Source of the DNA: Paenibacillus sp. URB8-2
Lineage (GTDB): Bacteria > Bacillota > Bacilli > Paenibacillales > Paenibacillaceae
DNA length: 64,000 nucleotides
Direction: 5' to 3'
Assembly: GCF_013393385.1 (NCBI RefSeq)
Contig: NZ_AP023239.1
Span: 1,054,001 to 1,118,000 of the forward strand
Shown here: one piece after another, positions 26,305 through 35,646 of the stretch
How the letters are laid out: every line of letters starts with the position of its first letter
Position numbering within the stretch: the stretch's first letter is position 1
The notes under the pieces: generated by a model
The model's input: only the letters and a program-made list of their open reading frames with translations
What the model was told of the DNA's origin: nothing
Databases searched by the model: none
Program-made: the position numbers and the translations under genes

Positions 26305-29300
26305 ATGAAGAACAGGATTTCTTCCAGAATGTTTGCGCTGGGAATGGCATTATTGATGATTTTTTCATTATTGGGCGCGCCGTTTGCTCCGGCGGGGCAA
26401 GCGCTTGCCGAGGCTGCGGATTCGCAGACAACGGGTGCTGCCGATGCCGGGTACGCTGCGGATGCAGCTGCGGCTACCCCGTCTTCCCAGTCGATCGGTG
26501 TAACCGATGCCGTTTATTCCGCGGCCGAGTATATTATAAAGCAAGGCGTAGCCTCGGAATGGCAGGCAATCGGCTTGGCCCAAGCCGGGTACAAAGTGCC
26601 GAATTCCTACTCTGCCGCGCTTAACCAAACGGTAGAGAAGGCGAAAGGGATCTTTTCGGCCGTTACGGAATATGCAAGGTACGCTTTAGCGGCTAAAGCG
26701 ATCGGAGAAGACCCGACCAATATTAAAGGATATAATCTGATTGAATCTATCTACAACAGCGGCGGAATTACCGGGCAAAGCCTGAACAACGCCGTCTACG
26801 GATTGATCGCGCTGGATTCCGGCAGCTATACGGTGCCGTCCGATGCGAAATGGACCCGTGACAAGCTGGTTCAGCACATTCTTTCCAGACAAAATGGCGA
26901 CGGGGGATTTGCCCTCAATAGCGGAGGCTCCAGTGAGCCCGACCTTACGGCAATGGCTTTGGCCGCTCTGTCTCCTTACAAGGGCGATCCGGCTGTCGCC
27001 ACCGCCGGGCAAAAAGCGGTACTATGGCTGTCCGCTCAGCAGAATACGACCCACGGAGGCTATGGAGAGAGCAGCGAAAGCGTCTCGCAGGCCATTATCG
27101 GCCTGACCGCATACGGCGTCGATCCGGCCGGTTCCGATTTCACCAAGAGCGGCAGCAATCTGATCAGCCGTCTGATGAGCTTCCGTACGGCAGACGGAGG
27201 CTTTGCCCACCTGCTGTCCGGCGGCAACGACGCTTTTGCCACGGAACAGGCGCTGCAGGCGCTTGCCGCATACAGCCTGTTCACGGGCGGCGGCGACAGT
27301 AATCTGTATGATTTTATTGCGAATCCGCCGGCCGTGCACCCGCTTGTCCAAGTGTCCGTAGCCATCGAAGGACCGACGGCTTCTTTGGGCGAGGGCAATG
27401 TGTACGGCAGCAGCGCTTTGGACGCGTTGAACAAGCTGGCGGAGACCAAGGGAATCTCGGTTGTCAATCCGAGCGGCAGTTACGTAACGGATATTGGCGG
27501 CATTCCGGCGGGGCTTTTTGGCAGCTTGTCCGGGTGGTCGTATGCGGTCAAGAGAGACGGCGAATGGGTTGCCATCGATGTCGGCATGAAAGATTTCGTC
27601 CTTAAGGATGGCGACAAGCTCGACATTTATTATGGGAACTATGGCGTCACTCAACTGATTGATTCCGTATCCTTCTCACCGCAGCAACCGAAGCAAGGAA
27701 AGGCGTTTGAGGTCAGCGTTATTCAAAAAACGTGGGTGTGGGACAACGAGACTTTCGCCTCGCATCCTGTAACCTCTCCGGCGGCAGGCGTCTCCGTCTC
27801 CATCGGCGGCAAAACGGCTGCTACGAACGACCAGGGTGTCGCGTCCTTTGGAACCGATCTGACGCCGGGAACACAGGCGCTTCAAATTACCGGCTACCAG
27901 GACGATGCCGCGCCGACTGTCGTGCGTTATACCGGGTCTGTTACGGTTCTGCCGAAGGAAGTGCCGGTGTCGTTGTCGGTAGAAGGGCCGCAGGGAACCA
28001 TTATGGAAGGCTCCATAAGCGGGTCCGTTGCGCTTGAGGCTCTTCAAAGACTGGCCGATGCCGGTCATACGGCGCTGGATATTACACAATCCTCATACGG
28101 AAGCTTTATCAGCGGGATTGGCGGAATCAGCGGCGACATGAACAACTGGTGGTCGTTTGTCGTTCAGCGCGGGGGCAAGTGGATTTATCCAAGCGTCGGA
28201 ATAGGCGACTTCGAACTTCAGGCTTCGGACAAGGTGCTTGTCTATTACGGCAGCTACTCGACCCAGGTTGTCCATTCTTTGGAGCTTTCGCCTTCACAGC
28301 CTCAGCCGGGGCAGGCTTTTACGATTAAAGTCACTCAAGTTCAATGGGTGTGGAATAACGAAACTTACAGCTCCGACCCTGTCACTTCACCCGCTTCCGG
28401 CGTGAAGGTAAGTATCGGAGGTCAGACGGAGGCAACGAATGACCAGGGCATCGCTTCGTTCAGCGGCCTATCGGCGGGCAGCTATGCAATCGAAGTGACC
28501 GGTTATCAGGCGGGTGGTGCGCCAAGCGTGGTGCGATATATGCAGCAGACAGCCGTTTCCGCACCGCCGGCGGTTTCCACGGCAACCCTTTCCGTTGTCG
28601 GCGACAGCGTGAAAGGAACGATTCTTCCAAGCACCTCCGTCGCTCTCAGCGCGGGGGACAGTCCGTACAGTCTTCTTCTCCGCAAGTTGGGCGGCAAAGT
28701 AGAATCGCGGACAACTTCGGGAGGCGTGTACGTCTACTCGATCGACGGTCTGGCCGAATTTGACCGGGGCGCCGAGAGCGGCTGGAAATATTTTGTCAAT
28801 GGAAGCGAACCGTCTGTCAGTGCCGATAAGTATGTGCTTAAAGACGGGGACGAGGTGCTGTGGAAGTATGTGTCCTCTTCGTCGGAAACATCGACCGGCG
28901 CGGCTTCTGGCACAGAAAATCCGGCAGCTTCCGGCGTGTCGATTACTCCCGCAAATACGCTGCCGCTGAATCAGGTTGGTGCGACAACAGCGGTCAGCGG
29001 CACTCCGATGACGGCGGAGAAATCCGCCGAACTGGCCAAGACTCTGGCAGCGAACAGCGTATCCTTTGCCCAGCTCGCTACATCGGCGGGAACCGCCTTG
29101 AAGGATGCGGCCGGCGAGGTGCAGCTGCAAATTCCAGCGGGCGCGGTAGAAGGTATCGCCTTTACCATCGGTGTGCAGGAGCAGCCTTCATCCCGGCCTG
29201 AGCTGGTATCCGGCTTGTACGAGTTCACGCCAAACGGAACGAAATTTGCCAAACCTACGGATCTCTCCATCCAAATTCCAGTAGGGGCGCGCAATCCGCA

Positions 29301-30834
29301 AAATCTGGCGCTGGCCTGGCTGGATGAAAAGACCGATCAATGGATTCCGGTTCCGGCCGTGCTGGATCTGTCGACGGGAACCATTACCGGCAAGGTGAGC
29401 CATTTTACCAAATACGCTGTAGTTGACCGAAGTAAATGGGAGGCTGCAGGAAGTGGAGTGAAAGCAGATATTTCTGCAGCGGCAAAATGGATCCTGTCAG
29501 CGGGCGAGCTTAGCGATTGGCAGGCCTTCGGCTTGGTCCGTTCCGGCAATGCATTGCCGGCAGGCTATCTGGAAAGCGTGCTGAAGCAAATTTCGGAGAG
29601 CAAGGGCGAATTCCGCAAGGTGACCGATTACGAGCGGCTGGCGCTGTCAGTGGCCGCAGCCGGTGGGAATCCGAGAAATGCGGCGGGATATGACCTGATC
29701 GCCAAGATCTATAATAACGAGGGCCTGACGAAGCAGGGCAGCAATGGACCGATCTTTGCGCTCCTGACGCTGGACAGCGGGAACTATTCCGTACCGGTAA
29801 ATGCGCCATGGACCCAAGCCAAGCTGGTGAAGTGGATATTGGATATCCAGAACACGGACGGAGGCTTCCCGCTGGCAGATGGCGGAGAGAGCAATGTAGA
29901 TCTTACCGCAATGGCTGTCGCCGCGCTGTCCGCGCACAAGGAGGAAACCGGTGTACAGACAGCCCTCGATAAAGCGGTGGCCTGGCTGTCGGCGCAGCAG
30001 CTTGAAGACGGCGGCTATAAGCTGTCCGGTGAAGAGAACAGCGAAAGCGTGTCGCAGGTTATCATCGCCCTTTCCTCCGCAGGTATTGGACCGGCTGATG
30101 CCCGGTTTGTCAAAGCGAAGGGAAGCCTGCTGGGCAATCTGGCAACGTTCAAGCGCAGCGACGGCGGCTATGCGCATACCCTGAATGGCGAGAGCAGCGG
30201 GCTGGCGACCGAGCAGGCACTGCTTGCCCTGACGGCATACGATCTTTATATGAACGGAAAAGGCAAGCTGTATAGCTTAGCCGCGGCCCCGGCGACAGCC
30301 GCCGCCATATTCGCCGACGAGAAACAAATCTCGGCATGGGCGCTGTCTTCGGTGCATGAAGCCTATGACCAGAAGCTTATGGAAGGCGTAGGGGGAGCGG
30401 TTCCGTCGTTCGCGCCGAAATCGGCGATCACCCGGGCGCAGTTCGCGGCTCTGCTTGTAAGGCTAACCGGCAATACGCCTGCCGATGCTTCGGCCGTTTC
30501 CGGATTTGACGACGTCAAGTCCGATTCATGGTATTATGGATATGTTCTGAAAGCGAAAGAGCTTGGCGTAATCGGCGGGGTAACGGCAACCACGTTCAAG
30601 CCGAACCAACCTGTCAGCCGTCAGGATATGGCGGTAATGATCGCTAGAGCTTACAAACTGTCGCCTTCGTCCAAAACATCCTTCAAGGATGGAGCCGCAA
30701 TCGGCAGCTACGCGATTGACGCCGTAAACGCGGTAACGGAGAAGGGGTATATGACCGGCTTTGGCGGGTCGTTTGATCCGGCTGCCGCCGTAACGCGGGA
30801 GATGGCGGCCGTTGTGGCAGTCAGACTGCCTTAG
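26305..30834 (+). CDS. SLH-anchored intrinsic-factor/transcobalamin-like surface protein
   Basis: This is a 1509-residue secreted protein with a signal peptide (1-35). The order is: first alpha/alpha-toroid barrel with GGF repeats (about 65-335), DUF4430 domain 1 (about 348-447), Ig-like domain 1 (about 451-549), DUF4430 domain 2 (about 555-650), Ig-like domain 2 (about 656-747), DUF4430 domain 3 (about 760-857, with FDRGAESGWKYFVNG), a ZU5-like beta domain (about 935-1042), a second toroid barrel (about 1051-1325) and SLH repeats (about 1336-1509). The toroid plus DUF4430 pair is the fold combination of eukaryotic intrinsic factor and transcobalamin. With the riboswitch upstream, a corrinoid-binding cell-surface protein is inferred; binding itself is not proven. 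The two barrels are clearly related to each other, so the gene has an internal duplication. Confidence 0.85.
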   Translation: MKNRISSRMFALGMALLMIFSLLGAPFAPAGQALAEAADSQTTGAADAGYAADAAAATPSSQSIGVTDAVYSAAEYIIKQGVASEWQAIGLAQAGYKVPNSYSAALNQTVEKAKGIFSAVTEYARYALAAKAIGEDPTNIKGYNLIESIYNSGGITGQSLNNAVYGLIALDSGSYTVPSDAKWTRDKLVQHILSRQNGDGGFALNSGGSSEPDLTAMALAALSPYKGDPAVATAGQKAVLWLSAQQNTTHGGYGESSESVSQAIIGLTAYGVDPAGSDFTKSGSNLISRLMSFRTADGGFAHLLSGGNDAFATEQALQALAAYSLFTGGGDSNLYDFIANPPAVHPLVQVSVAIEGPTASLGEGNVYGSSALDALNKLAETKGISVVNPSGSYVTDIGGIPAGLFGSLSGWSYAVKRDGEWVAIDVGMKDFVLKDGDKLDIYYGNYGVTQLIDSVSFSPQQPKQGKAFEVSVIQKTWVWDNETFASHPVTSPAAGVSVSIGGKTAATNDQGVASFGTDLTPGTQALQITGYQDDAAPTVVRYTGSVTVLPKEVPVSLSVEGPQGTIMEGSISGSVALEALQRLADAGHTALDITQSSYGSFISGIGGISGDMNNWWSFVVQRGGKWIYPSVGIGDFELQASDKVLVYYGSYSTQVVHSLELSPSQPQPGQAFTIKVTQVQWVWNNETYSSDPVTSPASGVKVSIGGQTEATNDQGIASFSGLSAGSYAIEVTGYQAGGAPSVVRYMQQTAVSAPPAVSTATLSVVGDSVKGTILPSTSVALSAGDSPYSLLLRKLGGKVESRTTSGGVYVYSIDGLAEFDRGAESGWKYFVNGSEPSVSADKYVLKDGDEVLWKYVSSSSETSTGAASGTENPAASGVSITPANTLPLNQVGATTAVSGTPMTAEKSAELAKTLAANSVSFAQLATSAGTALKDAAGEVQLQIPAGAVEGIAFTIGVQEQPSSRPELVSGLYEFTPNGTKFAKPTDLSIQIPVGARNPQNLALAWLDEKTDQWIPVPAVLDLSTGTITGKVSHFTKYAVVDRSKWEAAGSGVKADISAAAKWILSAGELSDWQAFGLVRSGNALPAGYLESVLKQISESKGEFRKVTDYERLALSVAAAGGNPRNAAGYDLIAKIYNNEGLTKQGSNGPIFALLTLDSGNYSVPVNAPWTQAKLVKWILDIQNTDGGFPLADGGESNVDLTAMAVAALSAHKEETGVQTALDKAVAWLSAQQLEDGGYKLSGEENSESVSQVIIALSSAGIGPADARFVKAKGSLLGNLATFKRSDGGYAHTLNGESSGLATEQALLALTAYDLYMNGKGKLYSLAAAPATAAAIFADEKQISAWALSSVHEAYDQKLMEGVGGAVPSFAPKSAITRAQFAALLVRLTGNTPADASAVSGFDDVKSDSWYYGYVLKAKELGVIGGVTATTFKPNQPVSRQDMAVMIARAYKLSPSSKTSFKDGAAIGSYAIDAVNAVTEKGYMTGFGGSFDPAAAVTREMAAVVAVRLP

Positions 30835-31019
30835 CATTCTGCCTGGATCGTGTACTTGAGCGGCAGCACGCAGCTATTGTCCAGGGAGTTGGCTGCCTCG
30901 CGCTCGATCCGCAGCGTTGCTCGATCCGCAGGGTAAGAAAAGGGCCCGATCTCAGGTAAACCGATGATACAAGCAGGAAAATATCCCCTTTATTTTTGCT
31001 AAAAGGATGTTTACGGTTA

Positions 31020-31105
31020 ATCGAACTGGAAAAACTCCGGTTAATCGGCCGGTTTTCCTTTGTTTCGGGCTAAATCGCCGGATTTAGATGGAGATTTTCC
31101 CGTTT
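31020..31105. repeat. Copies of the TTAGATGGAG repeat family
   Basis: A forward copy (GGATTTAGATGGAGATTTTC, from 31079) and an inverted copy (AACTGGAAAAACTCCGGTTA, near 31024) lie in the 420-base gap between the SLH gene and the lipoprotein gene. Related copies are at 37541-37670. I see no further gene or clear terminator in this gap. Confidence 0.55.
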
Positions 31106-31251
31106 GTTTTTGCCGGAGGCCCTTTTACTGATGGATAAGCGGGAGAAATTCCGTCTCGCAATTTCTGAATGTAATCATACAAGCTTTAATACAATGAACG
31201 GGGGCGCTCTGCTGCCCTCGTTCTTTCCCTTTACACGGAGGTGTTCCCATC

Positions 31252-32136
31252 TTGATGTCAATCCGAAAAGCGGGCGCCGGTTCCCTAGCGCCCCTTCTGC
31301 TTGCAGCCGCGCTGCTGCTGTCCGGCTGCGCGCCGGACCGTGACGAGGCGGCGGTAACGAGCCCGCCGCCAAGCGCCGCCGGCACGGGCACCGGCGGCGG
31401 CGCAGCCCCGGCTTCGGCGCCGCCCGAAGCCGCCAAGGGCACGCCCGGCGCGAGCCCGGCGCCGGGGACTGCGGCAGCGGCTGATGCGTCCGCCGCTGCG
31501 CCCAACACGGCCGGGCCTGCCGCCGACGCGGCCCGGCCAACATCTCCCGGCGCTTCGCAGCCGCCGGGAGACCGCGCCGCCGCCGCGCCGGAGGCGGCGG
31601 GCAAGACAGCCGGGGCCGCTTCGCCCGCCCCGGCGTCCACAGGCGCGCAGCCGCCCGCCAAGGCGGCTGCTCCGCCAGCTTCGGCTGCGCCGCCTGCGGC
31701 CGTGAAACCGGCCGCCCCGGCGCAGCCGAAGCCTACGGCGACGGCGGCCAGCCCGTCGCCTTCATCCGGCGGCGACCGGCCCGCCGCCGAGCAAGCCGCC
31801 GTCACAATGTCCATTGTCGGCGACAACGAGCTTGGAACCGTTCTGCCGCCGACCCCGGTAGAGGTGGAGGAGGGCGACAGCGCGCTGGATGTGCTGAAGC
31901 GGGTCACCCGCCAGCACAAAATCCAGATGGAGTACCGAGGAGCGAAAGCCGTCGGTTACGTGGAAGGCATCGCCAACCTGTACGAGATGGACCGGGGCGC
32001 CGAGAGCGGCTGGATGTACCGGGTGAACGGCAAGTTCCCGAGCGAAAGCGCCGGAGCTTACGGGCTGAAGCCGGGAGATACGGTTGAATGGCTGTATACG
32101 CTTGATATGGGCAAGGATCTGGGAGCCTCAAGGTGA
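31252..32136 (+). CDS. DUF4430-domain lipoprotein
   Basis: This is a lipoprotein with lipobox LLLSGC (Cys at 25 or 26), a very GC-rich Pro/Ala/Ser linker of about 155 residues and one C-terminal DUF4430 domain (about 183-290). The motif MDRGAESGWMYRVNGK matches the third DUF4430 domain of the large protein upstream. The linker would let the domain reach through the cell wall. Both TTG 31252 and ATG 31255 are possible starts behind GGAGGTG. The stop overlaps the GTG of the next gene by four bases. It is likely the membrane-proximal corrinoid-binding partner of the transporter. Confidence 0.85.
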   Translation: MMSIRKAGAGSLAPLLLAAALLLSGCAPDRDEAAVTSPPPSAAGTGTGGGAAPASAPPEAAKGTPGASPAPGTAAAADASAAAPNTAGPAADAARPTSPGASQPPGDRAAAAPEAAGKTAGAASPAPASTGAQPPAKAAAPPASAAPPAAVKPAAPAQPKPTATAASPSPSSGGDRPAAEQAAVTMSIVGDNELGTVLPPTPVEVEEGDSALDVLKRVTRQHKIQMEYRGAKAVGYVEGIANLYEMDRGAESGWMYRVNGKFPSESAGAYGLKPGDTVEWLYTLDMGKDLGASR

Positions 32137-33074
32137 ACGGCTTCCGGTCCATGCATCCGTCGGTGGCCGTAGTCTATTACGCCGGGCTGCTGCTGTTCAC
32201 GCTGCTGCTGTTCCATCCGGTGTTCCTGCTGACCGAAATCGGGGCCCTTCTCGGCCTGATGCTGCTCCAGGGACAGGGACGGCGGATAGCGGGGAGCCTG
32301 GCTTTTTGCCTGATCGTCGCCATTCCCGCAGCATTGCTGAACCCGCTTTTTTCGCATAGGGGAGCCGTTATCCTGTTTTATTTCATGGATCAGCCGATTA
32401 CGCTGGAAGCCGTGCTGTACGGGCTGATGATGATGGTTGTGCTGATTTCGGTTTTTGTTATCTTTCTTTCGTACAACTATACAGTAACGCCGGATAAATT
32501 CATGTACCTGTTCGCGTCCGCGGCTCCCAAAAGCGCCCTGATAACGCTCATGACGCTCCGCTTCGTTCCGCTGTTTCAGCGACGGCTTCGCCGGATTGCA
32601 CTGATTCAGGGCGCGCGCGGAGTGTCGGTCCGCGAAGGCAGCCTGCGCTCTCGTATGTCGGACGGCATGACGCTGCTAAAGACACTGCTGACCTGGTCGC
32701 TGGAGGAAGCGCTGCAGACCGCCGACTCCATGAAAGCGCGCGGGTACGGCATAAGCCGCCGAACCTCTTATGCGGTGTACAGGCTGGATCGGCGCGATAT
32801 TCGCGTCCTGGCCGGGCTTGGAGCGGGCGGGCTGGGTACCCTGTGGGGCTGGTTTCAGGGATACGGCATGCTGATGCTGTATCCCCGGATGAAGCCGCCG
32901 GTATTTACCTGGCAGGAAGCGGCGATGTACGCCGCCTTTTGTCTGTTCGCAGCGCTTCCCCTCTGGGTGGAAGGAAAGGAGAAATGGTTATGGAGATACT
33001 CCGCGCACAGGAGCTGTCCTTCCGCTATCCAGGGGAAGAAAGGCCTTCACTGGACGGGATATCGTTCACAATAA
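32133..33074 (+). CDS. ecfT: ECF transporter transmembrane component
   Basis: This is a 313-residue membrane protein of the energy-coupling factor T type. It carries the two characteristic Ala-Arg-Gly coupling motifs: QGARGVS in the middle and MKARGYG in the second half. These bind the two ATPase domains. Six or so membrane helices are predicted. The GTG start overlaps the lipoprotein stop (GTGA). The last 28 residues overlap the start of the ATPase gene and are unlike the rest, so the functional C-terminus may end earlier. Confidence 0.85.
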   Translation: MNGFRSMHPSVAVVYYAGLLLFTLLLFHPVFLLTEIGALLGLMLLQGQGRRIAGSLAFCLIVAIPAALLNPLFSHRGAVILFYFMDQPITLEAVLYGLMMMVVLISVFVIFLSYNYTVTPDKFMYLFASAAPKSALITLMTLRFVPLFQRRLRRIALIQGARGVSVREGSLRSRMSDGMTLLKTLLTWSLEEALQTADSMKARGYGISRRTSYAVYRLDRRDIRVLAGLGAGGLGTLWGWFQGYGMLMLYPRMKPPVFTWQEAAMYAAFCLFAALPLWVEGKEKWLWRYSAHRSCPSAIQGKKGLHWTGYRSQ

Positions 33075-34831
33075 AAGAGGGCGAATTCGTTGTCCTCTGC
33101 GGTCCCTCGGGAAGCGGCAAAACGACGCTTCTGCGGCATTTGAAGCGGGAGCTGACCCCGGTGGGGGGCGGCAGCGGTACGATTTATTACAGAGGCTCAG
33201 AGCTGCCGCTGCTGCCGCCGGAGACCGCGGCCGGGGAAATCGGCATGGTCTTCCAGAATCCGGAGGCGCAGATCGTGATGGAGACGGTATGGCAGGAGCT
33301 TGCTTTTTCCATGGAAAATCTGGGTCTTTCCCCGTCCGTCATGCGTGGCAGGCTTGCGGAGATGGCCGGGCTGTTCGGGCTGGAGCCGCTGTTGTACAAG
33401 CCGGTGCATGAGCTGTCCGGCGGACAGAAGCAGCTCGTCAATCTGGCTTCCGTCCTGCTGCTGCATCCCCGGCTGCTGCTGTTGGACGAGCCGACCTCGC
33501 AGCTTGACCCGATAGCGGCCCGCGAGTTCATTTATCTGCTCCGCCGTCTGAATGAGGAGCTGTCGATGACGGTCATTATAAGCGAGCACCGGCTGGAAGA
33601 AGCGCTGCCGCTGGCGGACCGCGTGCTGGTGATGGAGAACGGCAGAATTGCGGCGGACGGAAGCCCCCGCGAAATCGTGCGCGCCGCGGGGAGCGGGCTT
33701 GGAGAAGGGCATTATGCCTATTTGCCTGCAGCTTCGCGTTTGTTTCTGGCCCTGTCAGCCTCCCCGGCCGCCGCGCTGACGGATATAATTCCCCTGACCG
33801 TGCGGGAAGGCAAACGCTGGCTGGAGTCGGCTGTCGAAGAAGCGCAATCGGCGTCCCCGGTCTCTGCGGAGGGGGCCATTCCGAGCGCTGGCCCCCGGGA
33901 GAAGAATGCGGCCGGTCCAGCTCGGATAGACCTGACCCGACTGGGCGGGAGCGGTAAAGGCAACACGATTGAGGGAGCGCGGCTCTGGGAGAACGGGGGC
34001 GTCGGATCTTCATTTTCACGATCCGGCTCCGGAGCATTCGCGCGGGAGCCGCAGCCGTCACGCGCCCAGGAGACGCTGCTCGAATGCAGGGAGGTAACAT
34101 TCCGTTACGAGAAAGACGGGCCCGAGATATTGAAGAAACTCGATTTCTCGCTGTACCGGGGGGAGCTTACCGCTATCCTTGGCGGAAACGGTGCGGGCAA
34201 GTCCACGCTGCTGCAGCTGATGGCCGGTCTGCTGAAGCCGCAGCGGGGCCGGATGGCGCTCACGAAAGGCGTCACCGCCGGCTATCTGGCGCAAAATCCG
34301 CTGCTGTATTTCAGCCATGACACAGTGTCGGAAGAACTGCGGCATATGGCGAAGTACGCGGGCCTGCCCGCCTCGGAGGGCGAGCGGGAGATTGCCTCGC
34401 TGGCGGACGCTTTCGGCCTCGAAGGCGTGCTCGCCAGCCATCCGCATGACATCAGCGGCGGCGAGCAGCAGAAAACGGCGCTGGCGATGGTGCTGCTGCT
34501 GCGGCCGGATATTCTGCTGCTGGATGAGCCGACCAAAGGGCTGGACCCTGGCACCAAGGAGCATTTGGCAGAACTGCTGAGAGCGCTGGCGGAGGCTGGG
34601 AAAAGCGTAACGTTCGTTACGCATGACGTCGAGTTTGCAGCGCGCTACGCTTCCCGCTGCGCTATGTTATTTGACGGAAGCATGGCGGCGGAAGGGCAGC
34701 CGGAGGCTTTTTTCGGCGCGAATTATTTCTATACGACAGCCGTTAACCGGATGGTCCGCGATCGGCTGCCGCAAGCATTGACCGTAGAGGATGTGATGTC
34801 ACAATGGTACGATTTCGTTTCCCGGTCCTGA
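32990..34831 (+). CDS. ecfA: ECF transporter fused double ATPase
   Basis: This is a 613-residue protein with two complete ABC ATPase domains. Domain 1 has Walker A GPSGSGKTT, signature LSGGQKQ and Walker B LLLLDEPTS. Domain 2 has Walker A GGNGAGKST, signature ISGGEQQ and Walker B LLLDEPTKG. A low-complexity linker (about 275-360) joins them. In other ECF systems the two ATPases are often separate proteins. The ATG at 32990 has AAGGAG at the right distance; it lies 85 bases inside the T-component gene. It drives the transporter together with the T and S components. Confidence 0.9.
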   Translation: MEILRAQELSFRYPGEERPSLDGISFTIKEGEFVVLCGPSGSGKTTLLRHLKRELTPVGGGSGTIYYRGSELPLLPPETAAGEIGMVFQNPEAQIVMETVWQELAFSMENLGLSPSVMRGRLAEMAGLFGLEPLLYKPVHELSGGQKQLVNLASVLLLHPRLLLLDEPTSQLDPIAAREFIYLLRRLNEELSMTVIISEHRLEEALPLADRVLVMENGRIAADGSPREIVRAAGSGLGEGHYAYLPAASRLFLALSASPAAALTDIIPLTVREGKRWLESAVEEAQSASPVSAEGAIPSAGPREKNAAGPARIDLTRLGGSGKGNTIEGARLWENGGVGSSFSRSGSGAFAREPQPSRAQETLLECREVTFRYEKDGPEILKKLDFSLYRGELTAILGGNGAGKSTLLQLMAGLLKPQRGRMALTKGVTAGYLAQNPLLYFSHDTVSEELRHMAKYAGLPASEGEREIASLADAFGLEGVLASHPHDISGGEQQKTALAMVLLLRPDILLLDEPTKGLDPGTKEHLAELLRALAEAGKSVTFVTHDVEFAARYASRCAMLFDGSMAAEGQPEAFFGANYFYTTAVNRMVRDRLPQALTVEDVMSQWYDFVSRS

Positions 34832-35487
34832 TTGCGTTTGGCCTGTTTATAGGCGCGCTTGCGCTGTCCTCCGCGCTCAAGGACCGCCACTATCTGCTGC
34901 TGAGTCTGGTGCTGCTCTGCGCCGCGCTGCTTCCGCTGTTTCTAAGGCTGGAACGCCGGAAGCTTGAGCCAAGAGAGCTGGTCTTGCTAGCCGTTCTTGC
35001 CGCGCTTGCCGCCGTCAGCCGGATTCCGTTCGCCGCGCTGCCGAGCGTCAAGCCGGTGTCGGCCATTGTTATTTTGTCGGCGTATGTATTTGGAGCGGAA
35101 GCGGGCTTTCTGATCGGGGCGGTTGCGGCTCTCGTCTCCAATCTGTATTTCGGACAGGGGCCGTGGACGCCGTGGCAGATGTTTGCCTGGGGGATGGTCG
35201 GGCTTACCGCCGGCTGGCTGCGCAACACGCGCTGGATGAGGACAAGACCCGGGCTGCTGCTGTTTGGCTTTATATGGGGCTTTTTATTCGGATGGATCAT
35301 GAATATTTGGCACCTGATTGGCCTGCCCGACGCTTTCAGCTGGGGACTTATTGCGACTGTATATGCCGCCAGTTTTTATTTCGATCTGGCGCATGCGCTG
35401 TCCAATGTCGTCTTTCTGTCCATTTTGGCGGGAGGCTGGATTAAGGTGCTTGAGCGTTTTCGCAAAAAATACGGGCTGCTGCGTTAA
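34804..35487 (+). CDS. ECF transporter substrate-specific component, probably for cobalamin or a precursor
   Basis: This is a 227-residue membrane protein with six or more helices and the segment FGQGPWTPWQMFAWG that I associate with ECF S-components. It overlaps the ATPase gene by 28 bases. The S-component binds the vitamin. Its location behind a cobalamin riboswitch and DUF4430 proteins makes cobalamin, or a corrinoid precursor, the most likely substrate. This is inferred from context; sequence alone does not prove the ligand. Confidence 0.8.
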   Translation: MVRFRFPVLIAFGLFIGALALSSALKDRHYLLLSLVLLCAALLPLFLRLERRKLEPRELVLLAVLAALAAVSRIPFAALPSVKPVSAIVILSAYVFGAEAGFLIGAVAALVSNLYFGQGPWTPWQMFAWGMVGLTAGWLRNTRWMRTRPGLLLFGFIWGFLFGWIMNIWHLIGLPDAFSWGLIATVYAASFYFDLAHALSNVVFLSILAGGWIKVLERFRKKYGLLR

Positions 35488-35510
35488 AGAACGGCTAACG
35501 TGTCATGACA

Positions 35511-35542
35511 AGCCGGCGGATTGTTAATCTGCCCGGCTTTTT
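35511..35542 (+). terminator. Terminator of the ECF operon
   Basis: AGCCGG pairs with CCGGCT, with a partly paired loop between them, followed by six T. Confidence 0.75.
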
Positions 35543-35646
35543 TGTTGTAATTTGTCGATTATCGTTTCAAATCATTCAATTTGCAAAGGAGTTTTGCCGA
35601 TAAACAATTGTATATGTAAAAAGTCACCCGGAGAGTGAGGATCATA

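Noticed and set aside
30835..31254. Possible second riboswitch before the DUF4430 lipoprotein gene
   Set aside because: No cobalamin core motifs or other aptamer signature is seen; only dispersed repeats.
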